A stretch of 60,304 nucleotides of DNA from Sideroxyarcus sp. (GCA_030652215.1 JAUSBC010000082.1:1-60304), one strand, 5' to 3'. Shown: positions 1 to 10,745, counted from the first letter of the stretch. The notes: generated by a model from the letters alone, not told the origin. Numbers and translations: made by a program.

Positions 1-822
1 TTCGTGGGCAAGGATGCGCCGGGTAAAGGCGTTATCAACGATGCGAAGAAGACCGTCAGTCCGAAAGAGCTTGCCAAGGAATTCGACGCCGTGATTCTCG
101 CCGGCGGTGCGGAACAACCGCGCGACCTGCCGGTTCCGGGACGTGAATTGCAGGGCGTGCACTATGCGCTGGAATTCCTGATTCCGCAGAACAAGGAAGT
201 CGCGGGCGGAACGAAGAATCCGATCAACGTCGCGGGCAAGCATGTCGTCGTGATCGGCGGCGGCGATACCGGTTCAGACTGCGTCGGCACCTCGAACCGC
301 CACGGCGCTGCGTCGATCACCCAGATCGAAGTGATGCCGCGTGCGCCGGACCAGGAAAACAAAGCCATGACTTGGCCGAACTGGCCGCTCAAGCTGCGCA
401 CTTCCAGTTCGCACGAAGAAGGCTGCGTACGCGACTGGGCCATTTCCACCAAGGAATTCGTGGGCGAAAACGGCGTGCTCAAGGCCATCAAGGCCGTGCG
501 CGTCGAGTTCAAGGACGGCAAGATGGTTGAAGTAGCAGGCAGCGAATTCGAACTCAAGGCCGACTTCGTGTTCCTGGCCATGGGCTTCACCAATCCGCTG
601 GCGCAAGTACTGGATGCATTCGGTGTGGAGAAGGATGCGCGCGGGAATGCGAAAGCGAGCACCGAAGGCAAGGGTTGCTACCAGACCAATGTAAAGAAAG
701 TGTTTGCAGCGGGCGACATGCGTCGCGGCCAATCGCTGGTGGTGTGGGCCATCCGCGAAGGTCGTCAGGCGGCGCGTGCGGTGGATGAGTTCCTGATGGG
801 CAGTTCGGTTTTGCCTCGCTAA
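1..822 (+). CDS. gltD: Glutamate synthase small subunit, C-terminal part (cut by window start)
   Basis: The frame is open from the first base, so the N-terminus lies outside the window. GltD is the flavoprotein subunit of NADPH-dependent glutamate synthase (GOGAT); it passes electrons from NADPH through FAD and Fe-S clusters to the GltB subunit during ammonium assimilation. Visible are a dinucleotide-binding glycine motif ([17 protein letters not shown]) and the C-terminal FAD-site block ending [18 protein letters not shown], typical of GltD and related pyridine nucleotide-disulfide oxidoreductases. The N-terminal Fe-S region is not seen. gltB would be expected just upstream, which cannot be checked here. 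The gene ends in a long hairpin-forming spacer before hemE. Confidence 0.93.
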   Translation, partial: FVGKDAPGKGVINDAKKTVSPKELAKEFDAVILAGGAEQPRDLPVPGRELQGVHYALEFLIPQNKEVAGGTKNPINVAGKHVVVIGGGDTGSDCVGTSNRHGAASITQIEVMPRAPDQENKAMTWPNWPLKLRTSSSHEEGCVRDWAISTKEFVGENGVLKAIKAVRVEFKDGKMVEVAGSEFELKADFVFLAMGFTNPLAQVLDAFGVEKDARGNAKASTEGKGCYQTNVKKVFAAGDMRRGQSLVVWAIREGRQAARAVDEFLMGSSVLPR

Positions 823-831
823 CAACGAACA

Positions 832-895
832 GTCCACGAAAGGCACGAAAAAACACGAACAGACCGTTTTCGTGCTTTTCGTGTCTTTCGTGGAC
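832..895. repeat. Long imperfect inverted repeat after gltD
   Basis: The arms at 832-849 and 878-895 are nearly perfectly complementary (left arm begins GTCCACGAAAGGCACGAAA). It lies just after the gltD stop codon. It could act as a transcription terminator, although no clear T-run follows, or it may be a relic of a dispersed palindrome. Confidence 0.7.
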
Positions 896-922
896 AATTG
901 ATTTTTAGAATCTTGCAGGAGC

Positions 923-1002
923 GTAGGATGGGTTGAGCAACGCGATACCCATCGTGTTTATCGTTTCAACTGATGGGTATCGCTACGCTCAACCCATCCT
1001 AC
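923..1002. repeat. Nested inverted repeat of the GTAGGRTGGG family
   Basis: Outer arms GTAGGATGGGTTGAGC at 923-938 and its exact complement at 987-1002; inner arms at 942-953 and 972-983 are also exact complements. The layout (two stacked perfect stems around an 18-base loop) is that of a palindromic intergenic repeat. Related sequence occurs at 32770-32785 and 59103-59140. It lies between gltD and hemE. Confidence 0.8.
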
Positions 1003-1037
1003 ACAAGCTGCAGAATAATTTTTAAAACAGGCTGATC

Positions 1038-2102
1038 ATGAATTTCAAAGTTAAAAACGACACCTTCCTGCGCGCCTTGTTGCGCCAGCCGACCGACTAC
1101 ACACCGCTGTGGATGATGCGTCAGGCCGGACGTTATCTGCCGGAATACTGTGCCACGCGCAAACAGGCGGGCAGTTTCCTGCAGTTGTGCAAGAGTCCGG
1201 ACTTGGCGACGGAAGTGACGTTGCAGCCTTTGGAGCGCTTTCCGCTGGATGCCGCCATTCTGTTTTCAGACATTTTGACCGTGCCGGATGCAATGGGCCT
1301 GGGTCTGTATTTTTCCGAAGGCGAAGGCCCCAAGTTCGAGCGTCCGTTGAACACCGAAGCCGCGATCAAGGCGTTGCGCGTGCCGGACATCGGCAAGGAC
1401 CTGAAATACGTGACCGATGCCGTGACGCAGATCCGCAAGGCGCTGGACGGCAGCGTGCCGTTGATCGGCTTCTCCGGCAGCCCTTGGACACTGGCCTGCT
1501 ACATGGTTGAAGGCGCCAGCAGCAGCGACTACGCCAAGGTGAAGACCCTGATGTACAAAGAGCCGAAGCTGATGCATCACATTCTCGACGTCACCGCGCA
1601 GGCCGTGACGCAATACCTGAATGCGCAGATCGAAGCCGGCGCGCAAGCCGTGATGATTTTCGACTCGTGGGGCGGCGCCTTGTCGCATGCGGCGTATCAC
1701 GAATTCTCGCTGCCCTACATGCAGCGCATCGTGCAGGGCCTGAAACGCGAACACGACGGCGTTAAGGTTCCCAGCATCGTGTTCACCAAGGGTGGCGGAC
1801 TGTGGATTGAGAGCATCGCCGATATCGGTTGCGATGCGGTTGGCCTGGACTGGACCATGGATATCGGCGTCGCGCGGCAGAAAGTCGGCCACAAGGTCGC
1901 GCTGCAGGGAAATCTCGACCCGAACGTGCTGTTTGCCACGCCGGAAGTCATCCGCGTCGAAGTGGAAAAGATCCTCAGCAGCTACGGCTTCGGCAGCGGC
2001 CATGTGTTCAACCTGGGGCACGGGATTTCGCAGTTTACCAACCCCGACAACGCCGCCGCACTGGTCGAAGCCGTACACGAACTGAGCAAGAAATACCACT
2101 GA
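1038..2102 (+). CDS. hemE: Uroporphyrinogen decarboxylase
   Basis: Removes four carboxyl groups from uroporphyrinogen III to give coproporphyrinogen III in cytoplasmic haem and sirohaem-branch synthesis. At 354 residues it has the usual family length. Both family signatures are visible: the N-terminal block [15 protein letters not shown] (substrate-binding arginine) and the internal block [17 protein letters not shown]. The C-terminus carries [12 protein letters not shown] and FNLGHGI. The ATG is preceded by only a weak purine stretch. A strong rho-independent terminator follows at 2150, so hemE probably ends its own transcript. Haem demand fits the cytochromes later in the window. The hemE-priA order is common in betaproteobacteria. 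Confidence 0.97.
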   Translation: MNFKVKNDTFLRALLRQPTDYTPLWMMRQAGRYLPEYCATRKQAGSFLQLCKSPDLATEVTLQPLERFPLDAAILFSDILTVPDAMGLGLYFSEGEGPKFERPLNTEAAIKALRVPDIGKDLKYVTDAVTQIRKALDGSVPLIGFSGSPWTLACYMVEGASSSDYAKVKTLMYKEPKLMHHILDVTAQAVTQYLNAQIEAGAQAVMIFDSWGGALSHAAYHEFSLPYMQRIVQGLKREHDGVKVPSIVFTKGGGLWIESIADIGCDAVGLDWTMDIGVARQKVGHKVALQGNLDPNVLFATPEVIRVEVEKILSSYGFGSGHVFNLGHGISQFTNPDNAAALVEAVHELSKKYH

Positions 2103-2149
2103 TAGATGGAGTAATTCACTAGTCTTATAAACAGCGCTGTTTTTTGCGA

Positions 2150-2182
2150 AAGGCCACGGATGGAACATCCCGTGGCCTTTTT
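2150..2182 (+). terminator. Rho-independent terminator after hemE
   Basis: Perfect 10-bp stem AAGGCCACGG / CCGTGGCCTT (2150-2159 and 2170-2179) with a 10-base loop, followed by a T-run. It lies 48 bases after the hemE stop codon. Confidence 0.88.
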
Positions 2183-2291
2183 AACTCTAGTCGTAACATA
2201 TTGTTTATTAATGAATATAATGGCTGAGCAGAATTTGGGCGAAAGAAAAAAAGCGTATATCCGGTTTAGAGTTAGCGCATGTATCGGGCGG

Positions 2292-2326
2292 TTGCCCACA
2301 TAGTTATCCACAGGATATGTGCATAA
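2292..2326. promoter_or_regulatory. Cluster of DnaA-box-like 9-mers upstream of priA
   Basis: The consensus DnaA box TTATCCACA is at 2304-2312. An inverted TTATGCACA, which also fits TTATNCACA, is at 2318-2326, and a weaker TTGCCCACA is at 2292-2300. The stretch before them (2200-2260) is AT-rich. The three 9-mers lie within 35 bases in the priA leader, so DnaA binding that regulates priA is a reasonable inference. There is no direct proof of function. Confidence 0.55.
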
Positions 2327-2397
2327 AGGAAAAACCCCAATCGACTCAATCGCATTCGCTAAACTACATAGAAATACCTAGAGGAAATCTACTTAAC

Positions 2398-4572
<2,175 letters not shown>

Positions 4573-4646
4573 GGTTTTGACTGGTGATCCCGTTTTTGAA
4601 AAGTGGAACGCCGTGCAGTGGTTTGCTCAGGCCAACAGCTCGGTAG

Positions 4647-4673
4647 GGCGCAATAACCAACGGGTATTGCGCC
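4647..4673. repeat. Short inverted repeat (GGCGCAATA type)
   Basis: Arms GGCGCAATA (4647-4655) and TATTGCGCC (4665-4673), with additional partial pairing into the loop. It sits in the 255-base gap between priA and the rubrerythrin gene, which holds no other recognisable feature apart from the rubrerythrin promoter. Similar GCAATGCG-type palindromic sequence occurs at 5411-5465. Confidence 0.65.
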
Positions 4674-4785
4674 GGATGTGTGATGTAAAAGCATCGGCAA
4701 AATCGAGGGTCAGGTGTAGATTCATCGCGCTTCGTCTCAAGACTTGTCCCCGTGTTACCCAACGAAAAGAGTAATATCGAATTCC

Positions 4786-4791
4786 TATAAT
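4786..4791 (+). promoter_or_regulatory. Possible -10 box of the rubrerythrin gene
   Basis: A perfect TATAAT lies 36 bases before the rubrerythrin start codon in an AT-rich patch. No good -35 hexamer is visible at 16-18 bases spacing, so an activator may be needed or the match may be chance. Confidence 0.4.
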
Positions 4792-4827
4792 TTAAATTCC
4801 AATCGCTGACTGAAAAGGAGTACCGCT

Positions 4828-5325
4828 ATGCCTACAACACATCAAAATCTTGAAGAGGCTTTTGCCGGTGAGAGCCAGGCCAATCAAAAGTACCGCGCCT
4901 TTGCCAAAATGGCAGAACAGGATGGTTTTGCATCAATTGCCAAGCTATTCCGTCTCACGGCAGAAGCTGAGCGCATTCATGCTGAAGGTCACTTGAAAGC
5001 GCTGGATGGCGTGGGTTCTACTGCAGAGAATCTTCAGGCTGCGATCAGCGGCGAGACGCATGAATTCAGCGAGATGTACCCTCCCATGCTGAAGCAGGCG
5101 ATCACAGAAGGACACAAAGCAAAAAGGATGTTCGAGTTTGCTGTCGCTGCCGAGGAAGTCCACGCCAAGCTCTACAAGATGGCGCTGGAAGCTGTCATGC
5201 AGGGAAAAGATCTGGTGGCCGATTTCTATCTCTGTCCCTTCTGTGGGTATATCGAAATGGGCAAGCCGGAAAAATCCTGTCCGGTTTGTGGTGCCAAGGC
5301 TGAAAAGTTCGTGATGGCAACGTAG
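4828..5325 (+). CDS. rbr: Rubrerythrin
   Basis: Non-haem diiron peroxidase that reduces hydrogen peroxide in the cytoplasm. Its 165 residues hold an N-terminal four-helix ferritin-like domain with metal-ligand motifs (GES near 15, EAERIH near 46-51, EEVH near 109-112) and a C-terminal rubredoxin-like knuckle with Cys136, Cys139, Cys151 and Cys154 (CPFCG and CPVCG). An AAAAGGAG site sits at proper spacing before the ATG. It appears to be a single-gene unit with its own TATAAT box and a palindromic repeat downstream. It suggests life at low oxygen or with frequent peroxide stress, for example from iron oxidation. Confidence 0.96.
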   Translation: MPTTHQNLEEAFAGESQANQKYRAFAKMAEQDGFASIAKLFRLTAEAERIHAEGHLKALDGVGSTAENLQAAISGETHEFSEMYPPMLKQAITEGHKAKRMFEFAVAAEEVHAKLYKMALEAVMQGKDLVADFYLCPFCGYIEMGKPEKSCPVCGAKAEKFVMAT

Positions 5326-5410
5326 TTAAACCCGGGGTGAATGGGGCTGTGTTCGAATAACTATTTCAAACAAAGCTTGCTCTGGCGCAATAATGCTTTC
5401 CTGAGTTTGC

Positions 5411-5465
5411 GAAGGACAACGTGCATTGCGCCAGATGTTTCTGGTGCAATGCGTTGCGTCCTTCG
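5411..5465. repeat. Large imperfect palindrome after rubrerythrin
   Basis: Left arm 5411-5435 (GAAGGAC...GCATTGCGCCAGA) pairs with right arm 5439-5465 (TCTGGTGCAATGCG...GTCCTTC), leaving a tiny loop. The 294-base gap between rubrerythrin and the next lipoprotein gene holds this element and nothing else I can name. It may be a terminator, but no T-run follows. Confidence 0.7.
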
Positions 5466-5619
5466 ACATCTCAGGGCAGGCTTATGGTCCCTTCCAATTC
5501 TGTAAAATTCGAGGAGCGCGGTTAGCGGTAGTTTTGGCAGTAAGCTGAAGATGATGCAATTCCGAAGGCCTGCGAACCTGGATTGCAATTCACAATCACG
5601 GATATCGAGGAGAAAGAAA

Positions 5620-6204
5620 ATGAAAAAATTGCTTTGTAGTGCAGCAGCCCTGTGTGTCCTGTTGCTATCGGGATGTGCAAGTAATCAAATGTTTTTCCAG
5701 CCTATCATGGATTCAAGCCAGTCCCCCGCATCGGATTCCGGCTACGTTGCCGGCATGTTCAGCCGGGACTGGAATCCCGCCAGGTCGGGCTTTGGTCTGG
5801 GCATCGTCAATACTGCAACCGCCGAAGAATATGTCATGCCCTTTGGGGTTGAAACGGGTATGCCGCACAGCGTGACTGATGCATTTGGCATGATTCAGCT
5901 TCCACCGGGAGAATACAGGGTCGCGTCGTGGTTGATGTATTCGCCCAAGGACGCGGAAATTTTGTCTCAAACGGATATTTCGCCCGACTCGAGGGCGGGT
6001 TTGCCGTTTACGCTTGCGCCCGGCGAGGCTGTTTTCATCGGCAGTCATGTTGCGAAATATGGTCTCAGCACCGATTCGGACGGCAACAAAACATGGTCCG
6101 TCTCCCTCCAGCAACTTGCATTGCCAACGGTTCAAAAAGCGCTCGCGAAAAAATATCCCGAGTTCGTTACGCAGCCATTGTCCTGTCCGAGCTGCCTGAA
6201 GTGA
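5620..6204 (+). CDS. Predicted lipoprotein, unknown family
   Basis: The start follows a CGAGGAG ribosome binding site. The N-terminus is a lipoprotein signal (MKKLLCSAAALCVLLLSGC) with Cys19 as the likely lipidated residue, so the 194-residue product should be anchored in the outer or inner membrane facing the periplasm. I do not recognise the mature domain. It ends in a distinctive Cys-containing tail, QPLSCPSCLK. The same kind of tail, from a diverged relative, is fused to the truncated oxidase relic that starts 58 bases downstream, so this gene once had a tandem paralogue. No partner protein can be inferred. Confidence 0.8.
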   Translation: MKKLLCSAAALCVLLLSGCASNQMFFQPIMDSSQSPASDSGYVAGMFSRDWNPARSGFGLGIVNTATAEEYVMPFGVETGMPHSVTDAFGMIQLPPGEYRVASWLMYSPKDAEILSQTDISPDSRAGLPFTLAPGEAVFIGSHVAKYGLSTDSDGNKTWSVSLQQLALPTVQKALAKKYPEFVTQPLSCPSCLK

Positions 6205-6262
6205 CTGGCATGATCATAGCCCTGATTTCGGCGGGGCTATAATGAGCGCAAGCAATCACTGA

Positions 6263-6634
6263 ATGAACCCCATGACCACCGATGCGAAGTTTCTTGAGGC
6301 CATCGCCGCCATTACGGGCGGCGATGCCATTTTGACGGGCGAGGCGGCGGCGCCACACTGCAAGGATTGGCGCGGAGGCTATGCAAATCCGGCGCTCGCC
6401 GTGGTGTTTCCTGCCGACACGCAGCAGGTCAGCGCGGTGGTGAAGCTGTGCGCCGCGAACAACATCTCCATCGTACCGCAGGGCGGCAACACCAGCCTGT
6501 GCGGTTCAGATGGCGGCAATCAATGGTTGGTCCACTACCAGAGATTGACTCTGCAATCCGGTCAAAAGGCGCTCTCGAACCGTTATCCTTCGTTCTCGGT
6601 GCAGCCGATGTCGTGTCCGACCTGCACGCGATGA
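6263..6634 (+). pseudogene. Chimeric relic: GlcD-like oxidase N-terminus joined to a lipoprotein C-terminus
   Basis: Codons 1-81 match the start of the FAD-linked oxidase at 7805 (both open MxPM and both contain CKDWRG/GKDWRG, ANPALAVVFPADTQQVSAV and PQGGNTSLCG). At about 6503 the match stops and the frame continues into a tail (SDGGNQW...QPMSCPTCTR) that resembles the end of the lipoprotein at 5620 (SDGNKTW...QPLSCPSCLK), about 21 of 42 residues identical by eye. The product would hold half an FAD domain and no signal peptide, so it is probably non-functional. By eye, DNA identity to the intact oxidase gene is about 96% over 6368-6503 but only about two thirds before that, suggesting a later gene-conversion tract. 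Confidence 0.78.
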
Positions 6635-6766
6635 CAATGAGGCCGAACCAAAAGAGTGGCATGGCAAATAATCTTCATAGGCGCGGCGGTATCAGGCAGA
6701 ACGTGGCTGCCGCTTCTGATAAGCAGAGCAACCTGGTGTCGCGTTGGGAAGGGGGGAGGCATTACC

Positions 6767-7666
6767 ATGCTAATTAGATGGATTGTGCGCTTACTCGGTT
6801 TCAATGTAGTTTCAATCCTCATCGGAAGATTCCTGGGTCTGGCCGATGAGTTGGCCCAGATCAACGATGAGGAGGATGAGGGCGCGCAGACACGGTTTTG
6901 GTATGTGTTCGTCATGGTTGCCAGTTCTTGTGTCGGCTTCTGGGCTGCGCGTTGGTATTTGCATTCGATACCTCCCGGCGATTACAGCATGGGCGGAATG
7001 ATCTTCATCCTGATCTCCATCTTTGTCTTTTTTCTCGGTTTTAGTGTGAGTGCAACGTTGATGACGCGGGTTGCAACAGCCATTAAAGGCAACGGTCGTC
7101 TGATCGTGGCGCTGGCCTCCATCACCTTCCTGTTTGTCGTGTTATACCTGCCGATGCGCAAGGAGGCGCAGGCCGAAAGCCGAAAACTGGACGAAGACAG
7201 GCAAGCTATGCAGCTGGCCGCTGTGGGGGAAGTGAGCAGGCAAGTGGCGAAACTGCCCTTTGTGGCGCCGGCTTCGGTCCCCGAGATGCTGGATATCTCC
7301 CGCGACGGGGATGCGTACCGCGTGCGAAATAATGGAGCCAATGAATTGTTCGTCAGCGTTGCATTAGTGATGTTCCATGACAGGCTAGTGGACCGCTGCT
7401 GGGCGGGAGTGGCGGCGGAAGAATGTATGAAGGGTTCTGCCGATTGCGCGTCGCAAACCTCCGTCGCAATTCCAGGCGTGCCTGAGGCAGGTGCTGGGTC
7501 TGTCAATATTCACCCGATGCTGCCGGCGGGCGAAGCCAGGTTGTTCACGACCGGCCATTGCGATCTGCGCTTTGCCGAGGGCATGCTGGAATATTACGTC
7601 TGGAACGATGCTGAAAAACGCTTTCTGTTCCGGTCTGAATCGGCGCTCATTCCGGATTATCACTGA
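6767..7666 (+). CDS. Membrane protein of unknown function
   Basis: The ATG at 6767 has a very strong GGGGGGAGG site seven bases upstream and gives 299 residues. Four hydrophobic segments are visible: LIRWIVRLLGFNVVSILIG near the start, WYVFVMVASSCVGFWAARWY, a long one beginning MIFILISIFVFFLGFSVSAT, and LIVALASITFLFVVLYLPM. A charged linker and a soluble C-terminal domain of about 150 residues follow, with several Cys residues (CWAGVAAEEC, CASQ, CDLRF) that may form disulfides if periplasmic. I do not recognise the family. It lies between the chimeric relic and the intact FAD oxidase gene. Confidence 0.75.
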   Translation: MLIRWIVRLLGFNVVSILIGRFLGLADELAQINDEEDEGAQTRFWYVFVMVASSCVGFWAARWYLHSIPPGDYSMGGMIFILISIFVFFLGFSVSATLMTRVATAIKGNGRLIVALASITFLFVVLYLPMRKEAQAESRKLDEDRQAMQLAAVGEVSRQVAKLPFVAPASVPEMLDISRDGDAYRVRNNGANELFVSVALVMFHDRLVDRCWAGVAAEECMKGSADCASQTSVAIPGVPEAGAGSVNIHPMLPAGEARLFTTGHCDLRFAEGMLEYYVWNDAEKRFLFRSESALIPDYH

Positions 7667-7804
7667 CCTGGTGACAGCAGCTGCGGAAATAGCGGGATTC
7701 GCCGGTACGCAAATTGCGCCGCATTTCGCCCACGCGAAAAATTGCAGTGCTCTGTTGGCTCCCCCCTCTGTCTGCAGGGTTACAATATCTTCAACCTTCA
7801 TGCA

Positions 7805-9226
7805 ATGAGTCCTATGTCTACCAATACCCAATTCCTCGAATCCCTCGCCGCCCTTACCGGCGCAGATGCCGTGCTGACCGGCGCTGACGCCGCGCCCTAC
7901 GGCAAGGACTGGCGCGGACGCTATGCAAATCCGGCGCTCGCCGTGGTGTTTCCTGCCGACACGCAGCAGGTCAGCGCGGTGGTGAAGCTGTGCGCCGCGA
8001 ACAAGATTTCCATCGTGCCGCAGGGCGGCAACACCAGCTTGTGCGGCGGCGCCGTGCCGCTGGCGGGGGCGATTCCGCAGATCGTGGTCAATCTCTCGCG
8101 CATGAACCGCATCCGAGCGCTGGATGCCACCAACTACACCATGACCGTCGAGGCGGGCTGCAAGCTTGAATCGTTGTATGCGGCGCCGGAAGCAGCGGAC
8201 CGGTTGTTCCCGTTGGGGTTGACCGCCATCGCGCCGCACTGCGAAATCGGCGGCAACCTTTCCACCAATGCGGGCGGCATCAATGTGCTGCGCTACGGCA
8301 CTGCGCGTAACCTGGTGCTCGGGCTGGAAGTGGTGCTGCCCGACGGGCGCATTTGGGATGGCCTGCGCAGCTTGCGCAAGGACAACACCGGCTACGATCT
8401 CAAACAGCTTTTCATCGGCGCCGAGGGCACGCTGGGCATCATCACCGCCGCTGTGGTGAAACTCTATCCGTTGCCCAAGTCGATGGCGGTGGCCTGTATC
8501 GCGGTGCGCGATCCGGCTGTGGCGGTGGCGCTGCTGGCGCATTTGCGCGCGCGTTGCGGCGACACCATCGACGCTTTCGAATTCATCTCGCGCACCAGTC
8601 TCGATCTGGTGCTAAAGCACACACCCGACACGCAGGAACCCTTCGCGCAGAAATATGAATGGCTGATCGTCACGCGCCTCACCGATGTGTTGCCCGCACC
8701 ACTGGATGGCGCCCTGCGCGCCGCGCTCGAATCGTTCGGCCCCGGCATTGCCGAGTTTGAAGTGAGTGCCGACAAGGAATACGCCGAACGCTGGTGGCGG
8801 CTGCGCAAGAACGTGGCCGATGCGCAGAAGGCCGAGGGCATCAGCATCAAGCATGATGTTTCGGTGCCGCTGAGCCGCGTGGCGGAATTCCTCACCAAGG
8901 CGGACGCTGCGCTGCGCGCGGCTTTCCCCGGCGTCCGCATCGTCGCCTTCGGCCACATGGGCGACGGCAACATTCACTACAACGCCTCCATGCCGGATGC
9001 CGCGCACAACAAGGATTTCATCCGCCAGTACGAGCAAGAAGTGCGGCGCATTGTTCACGACATCACGGCCGGGTTCGAAGGCAGCATCGCGGCCGAGCAT
9101 GGCGTGGGCCAGTTCAAGCGCGATGACATCGCGCACTATAAGGGTGCGCTGGAACTTGAGCTGATGCGAGCCATCAAAGAGACACTGGACCCGCATGGGT
9201 TGATGAATCCGGGGAAAGTCATCTAG
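7805..9226 (+). CDS. FAD-linked oxidase (GlcD / D-2-hydroxyacid dehydrogenase family)
   Basis: VAO-type flavoprotein likely to oxidise a D-2-hydroxy acid such as D-lactate, glycolate or D-2-hydroxyglutarate; the exact substrate cannot be told from sequence. Domains: an N-terminal PCMH-type FAD-binding domain with PQGGNTSLCGGAVP and IGGNLSTNAGGINVLRYG, then a C-terminal FAD-oxidase domain with FGHMGDGNIHYN and the closing block HGVGQFK...LDPHGLMNPGKV. At 473 residues it matches single-subunit family members. The start at 7805 is chosen because the relic at 6263 keeps the same MxPM opening; 7814 is possible. No glcE or glcF partners adjoin it. The source of the fused relic upstream is a relative of this gene. 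Confidence 0.9.
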   Translation: MSPMSTNTQFLESLAALTGADAVLTGADAAPYGKDWRGRYANPALAVVFPADTQQVSAVVKLCAANKISIVPQGGNTSLCGGAVPLAGAIPQIVVNLSRMNRIRALDATNYTMTVEAGCKLESLYAAPEAADRLFPLGLTAIAPHCEIGGNLSTNAGGINVLRYGTARNLVLGLEVVLPDGRIWDGLRSLRKDNTGYDLKQLFIGAEGTLGIITAAVVKLYPLPKSMAVACIAVRDPAVAVALLAHLRARCGDTIDAFEFISRTSLDLVLKHTPDTQEPFAQKYEWLIVTRLTDVLPAPLDGALRAALESFGPGIAEFEVSADKEYAERWWRLRKNVADAQKAEGISIKHDVSVPLSRVAEFLTKADAALRAAFPGVRIVAFGHMGDGNIHYNASMPDAAHNKDFIRQYEQEVRRIVHDITAGFEGSIAAEHGVGQFKRDDIAHYKGALELELMRAIKETLDPHGLMNPGKVI

Positions 9227-9268
9227 CCAGTCGCAGCATCCCCTCGCGACTCCCGAAAAGGAGGCATC

Positions 9269-9541
9269 ATGTTGCGCTATATCCTGACGATACTTATGCT
9301 TGTAGCAATACCCGGCTGCATGACGCAAGCCGAGCGCGCGGCCGCTGCGCAGGCGGAAGTGGAGGAAATGATCGCTGTCTACTCTCCGGCATGCGAAAAA
9401 ATGGGCTACTCCAAAGACACCGACCCGTGGCGCGATTGCATCCTGCGCTTTCGCGCGCATGACGACGAGCGTTATCGCACTCGCCCGACAACCACAACCT
9501 GCGTGGGGCATCGCGGCTTTTTCAACTGCACCAGTTTCTGA
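9269..9541 (+). CDS. Small lipoprotein, unknown function
   Basis: A 90-residue product with a strong AAAAGGAGG site before the ATG. The signal MLRYILTILMLVAIPGC gives a lipobox with Cys17. The mature part has an Ala/Glu-rich helix and then four further Cys residues (contexts SPACEK, RDCIL, TTCVGH, FNCTSF), which suggests a small disulfide-stabilised periplasmic domain. It is 42 bases after the FAD oxidase and may share its transcript. No family recognised. Confidence 0.75.
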   Translation: MLRYILTILMLVAIPGCMTQAERAAAAQAEVEEMIAVYSPACEKMGYSKDTDPWRDCILRFRAHDDERYRTRPTTTTCVGHRGFFNCTSF

Positions 9542-9649
9542 TTGCCTTGCCGGGTTCGGCAATTCCGGAAGGTCCGCGCGGCTGTTCGGGGTCTGCGCGT
9601 GACTGCAACATCCAGACAAGCGCTTCGCGATTGAAGAGGGAGGAATGCC

Positions 9650-10654
9650 ATGCCCTGCCGACCACGCGACGAGGGTGCGATATCAGCGATACGCCAGCTA
9701 ATTCCAGAACCTCTCCGCTGCGGCCTGTGCAGCATGTTGCTGGCTGCTTCCTGTGTTTTTCCGATGCAATTCGCGACTGCGGATGTGTTATTGCAGGCGA
9801 ACGACGTCGGCACTCCTTTCCGGACAATTTCAGTCGCGACCGCAGTTCCAGCGAGCAGCGCCGAAGCGCCGCATGACAACCCGCATCCGAACCTGCAAAT
9901 GCGCAACAGCCTGATCATCGGCGGCGGCACATCGCTGGTCGCAGTTTACGGCGCAAACAAATGGTGGGGGGCGGGCTTCGGTGGCGGATTCGATACGGTC
10001 AACGAAGGCTGGCTCGGCTCCGGCACCGCTTTTGGCGGCGCCGATAAACTCGGACACCTGTACAGTAATTACGCGGGAGTGCGTTTGCTTACGCCGTTGT
10101 TCGAGGCGGCGGGCAACAGCCGCGCGGCTGCGGTTTCGCTTGCGTTCTGGTCGACGCTGGGAGTCTTTACGGGGATCGAGGTGGTGGACGGATATTCGCG
10201 CAACTGGAAATTCAGTTCGCAGGATGCACTTGTCAATGCCGTCGGTGCGGTTTTCGGGTATGCGCTCGAAACGCATCCCGATTTGGACGACAAGCTGGAT
10301 TTCCGCCTTCACTACCATCGCTCGCCGGGTTCTGCAGAGTTTGATCCTTTCGGAGACTATTCCGCGCAAAGGTACTTGCTCGTGGTCAAGGCGGACGGTT
10401 TTGCTGCGCTGCGTGAAAACGGCTTTCTGCGCTATGTCGAGGTCGCGGTCGGCTACGGTACGCGCGGCTACGACAGCCCCGGAGTACGCCATCGCGACGC
10501 CTATGTCGGTCTCAGCCTCAATCTCTCGCGACTGCTGGCGGATGGCATCTACGGCGGACGCAAGCACACGACCGCATTTCAGCGCGGGACGGATCGGCTG
10601 TTCGAACTGGTGCAGTTTCCGTTTGTCGTCTATGCACGGCAGAGCCTGGACTGA
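9650..10654 (+). CDS. DUF2279 (YfiM-like) outer-envelope protein
   Basis: The 334-residue product starts after a GAGGGAGGA site. An N-terminal hydrophobic stretch (CGLCSMLLAASCVFPMQFATA) looks like a signal sequence set unusually far in, after about 25 residues, so a later start is possible. The centre carries the DUF2279 pattern: YGANKWWGAGFGG, then NEGWLGSGTAFGGADKLGH, then short hydrophobic segments and a GYSRNWKFSSQD block. The last third (LHYHRSPGSAEFDPFGDYSAQ, then alternating hydrophobic strands) looks beta-rich. The family is described as predicted periplasmic or lipoprotein with no proven function. It appears to be transcribed alone or with the small lipoprotein upstream. Confidence 0.78.
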   Translation: MPCRPRDEGAISAIRQLIPEPLRCGLCSMLLAASCVFPMQFATADVLLQANDVGTPFRTISVATAVPASSAEAPHDNPHPNLQMRNSLIIGGGTSLVAVYGANKWWGAGFGGGFDTVNEGWLGSGTAFGGADKLGHLYSNYAGVRLLTPLFEAAGNSRAAAVSLAFWSTLGVFTGIEVVDGYSRNWKFSSQDALVNAVGAVFGYALETHPDLDDKLDFRLHYHRSPGSAEFDPFGDYSAQRYLLVVKADGFAALRENGFLRYVEVAVGYGTRGYDSPGVRHRDAYVGLSLNLSRLLADGIYGGRKHTTAFQRGTDRLFELVQFPFVVYARQSLD

Positions 10655-10745
10655 GCGGCCCGGCATCCGGCAGTTCCGGAAAGTGATATAAAGCCGTTTG
10701 CGCTACCCGGCAATTCAACCTGGAAACCTCAGTTGGACGGCATGT

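Noticed and set aside
2200..2326. Chromosome origin between hemE and priA
   Set aside because: The DnaA-box-like cluster is real but small, dnaA is not adjacent, and only three box-like 9-mers are seen. I report it as a possible regulatory or binding site, not as oriC.
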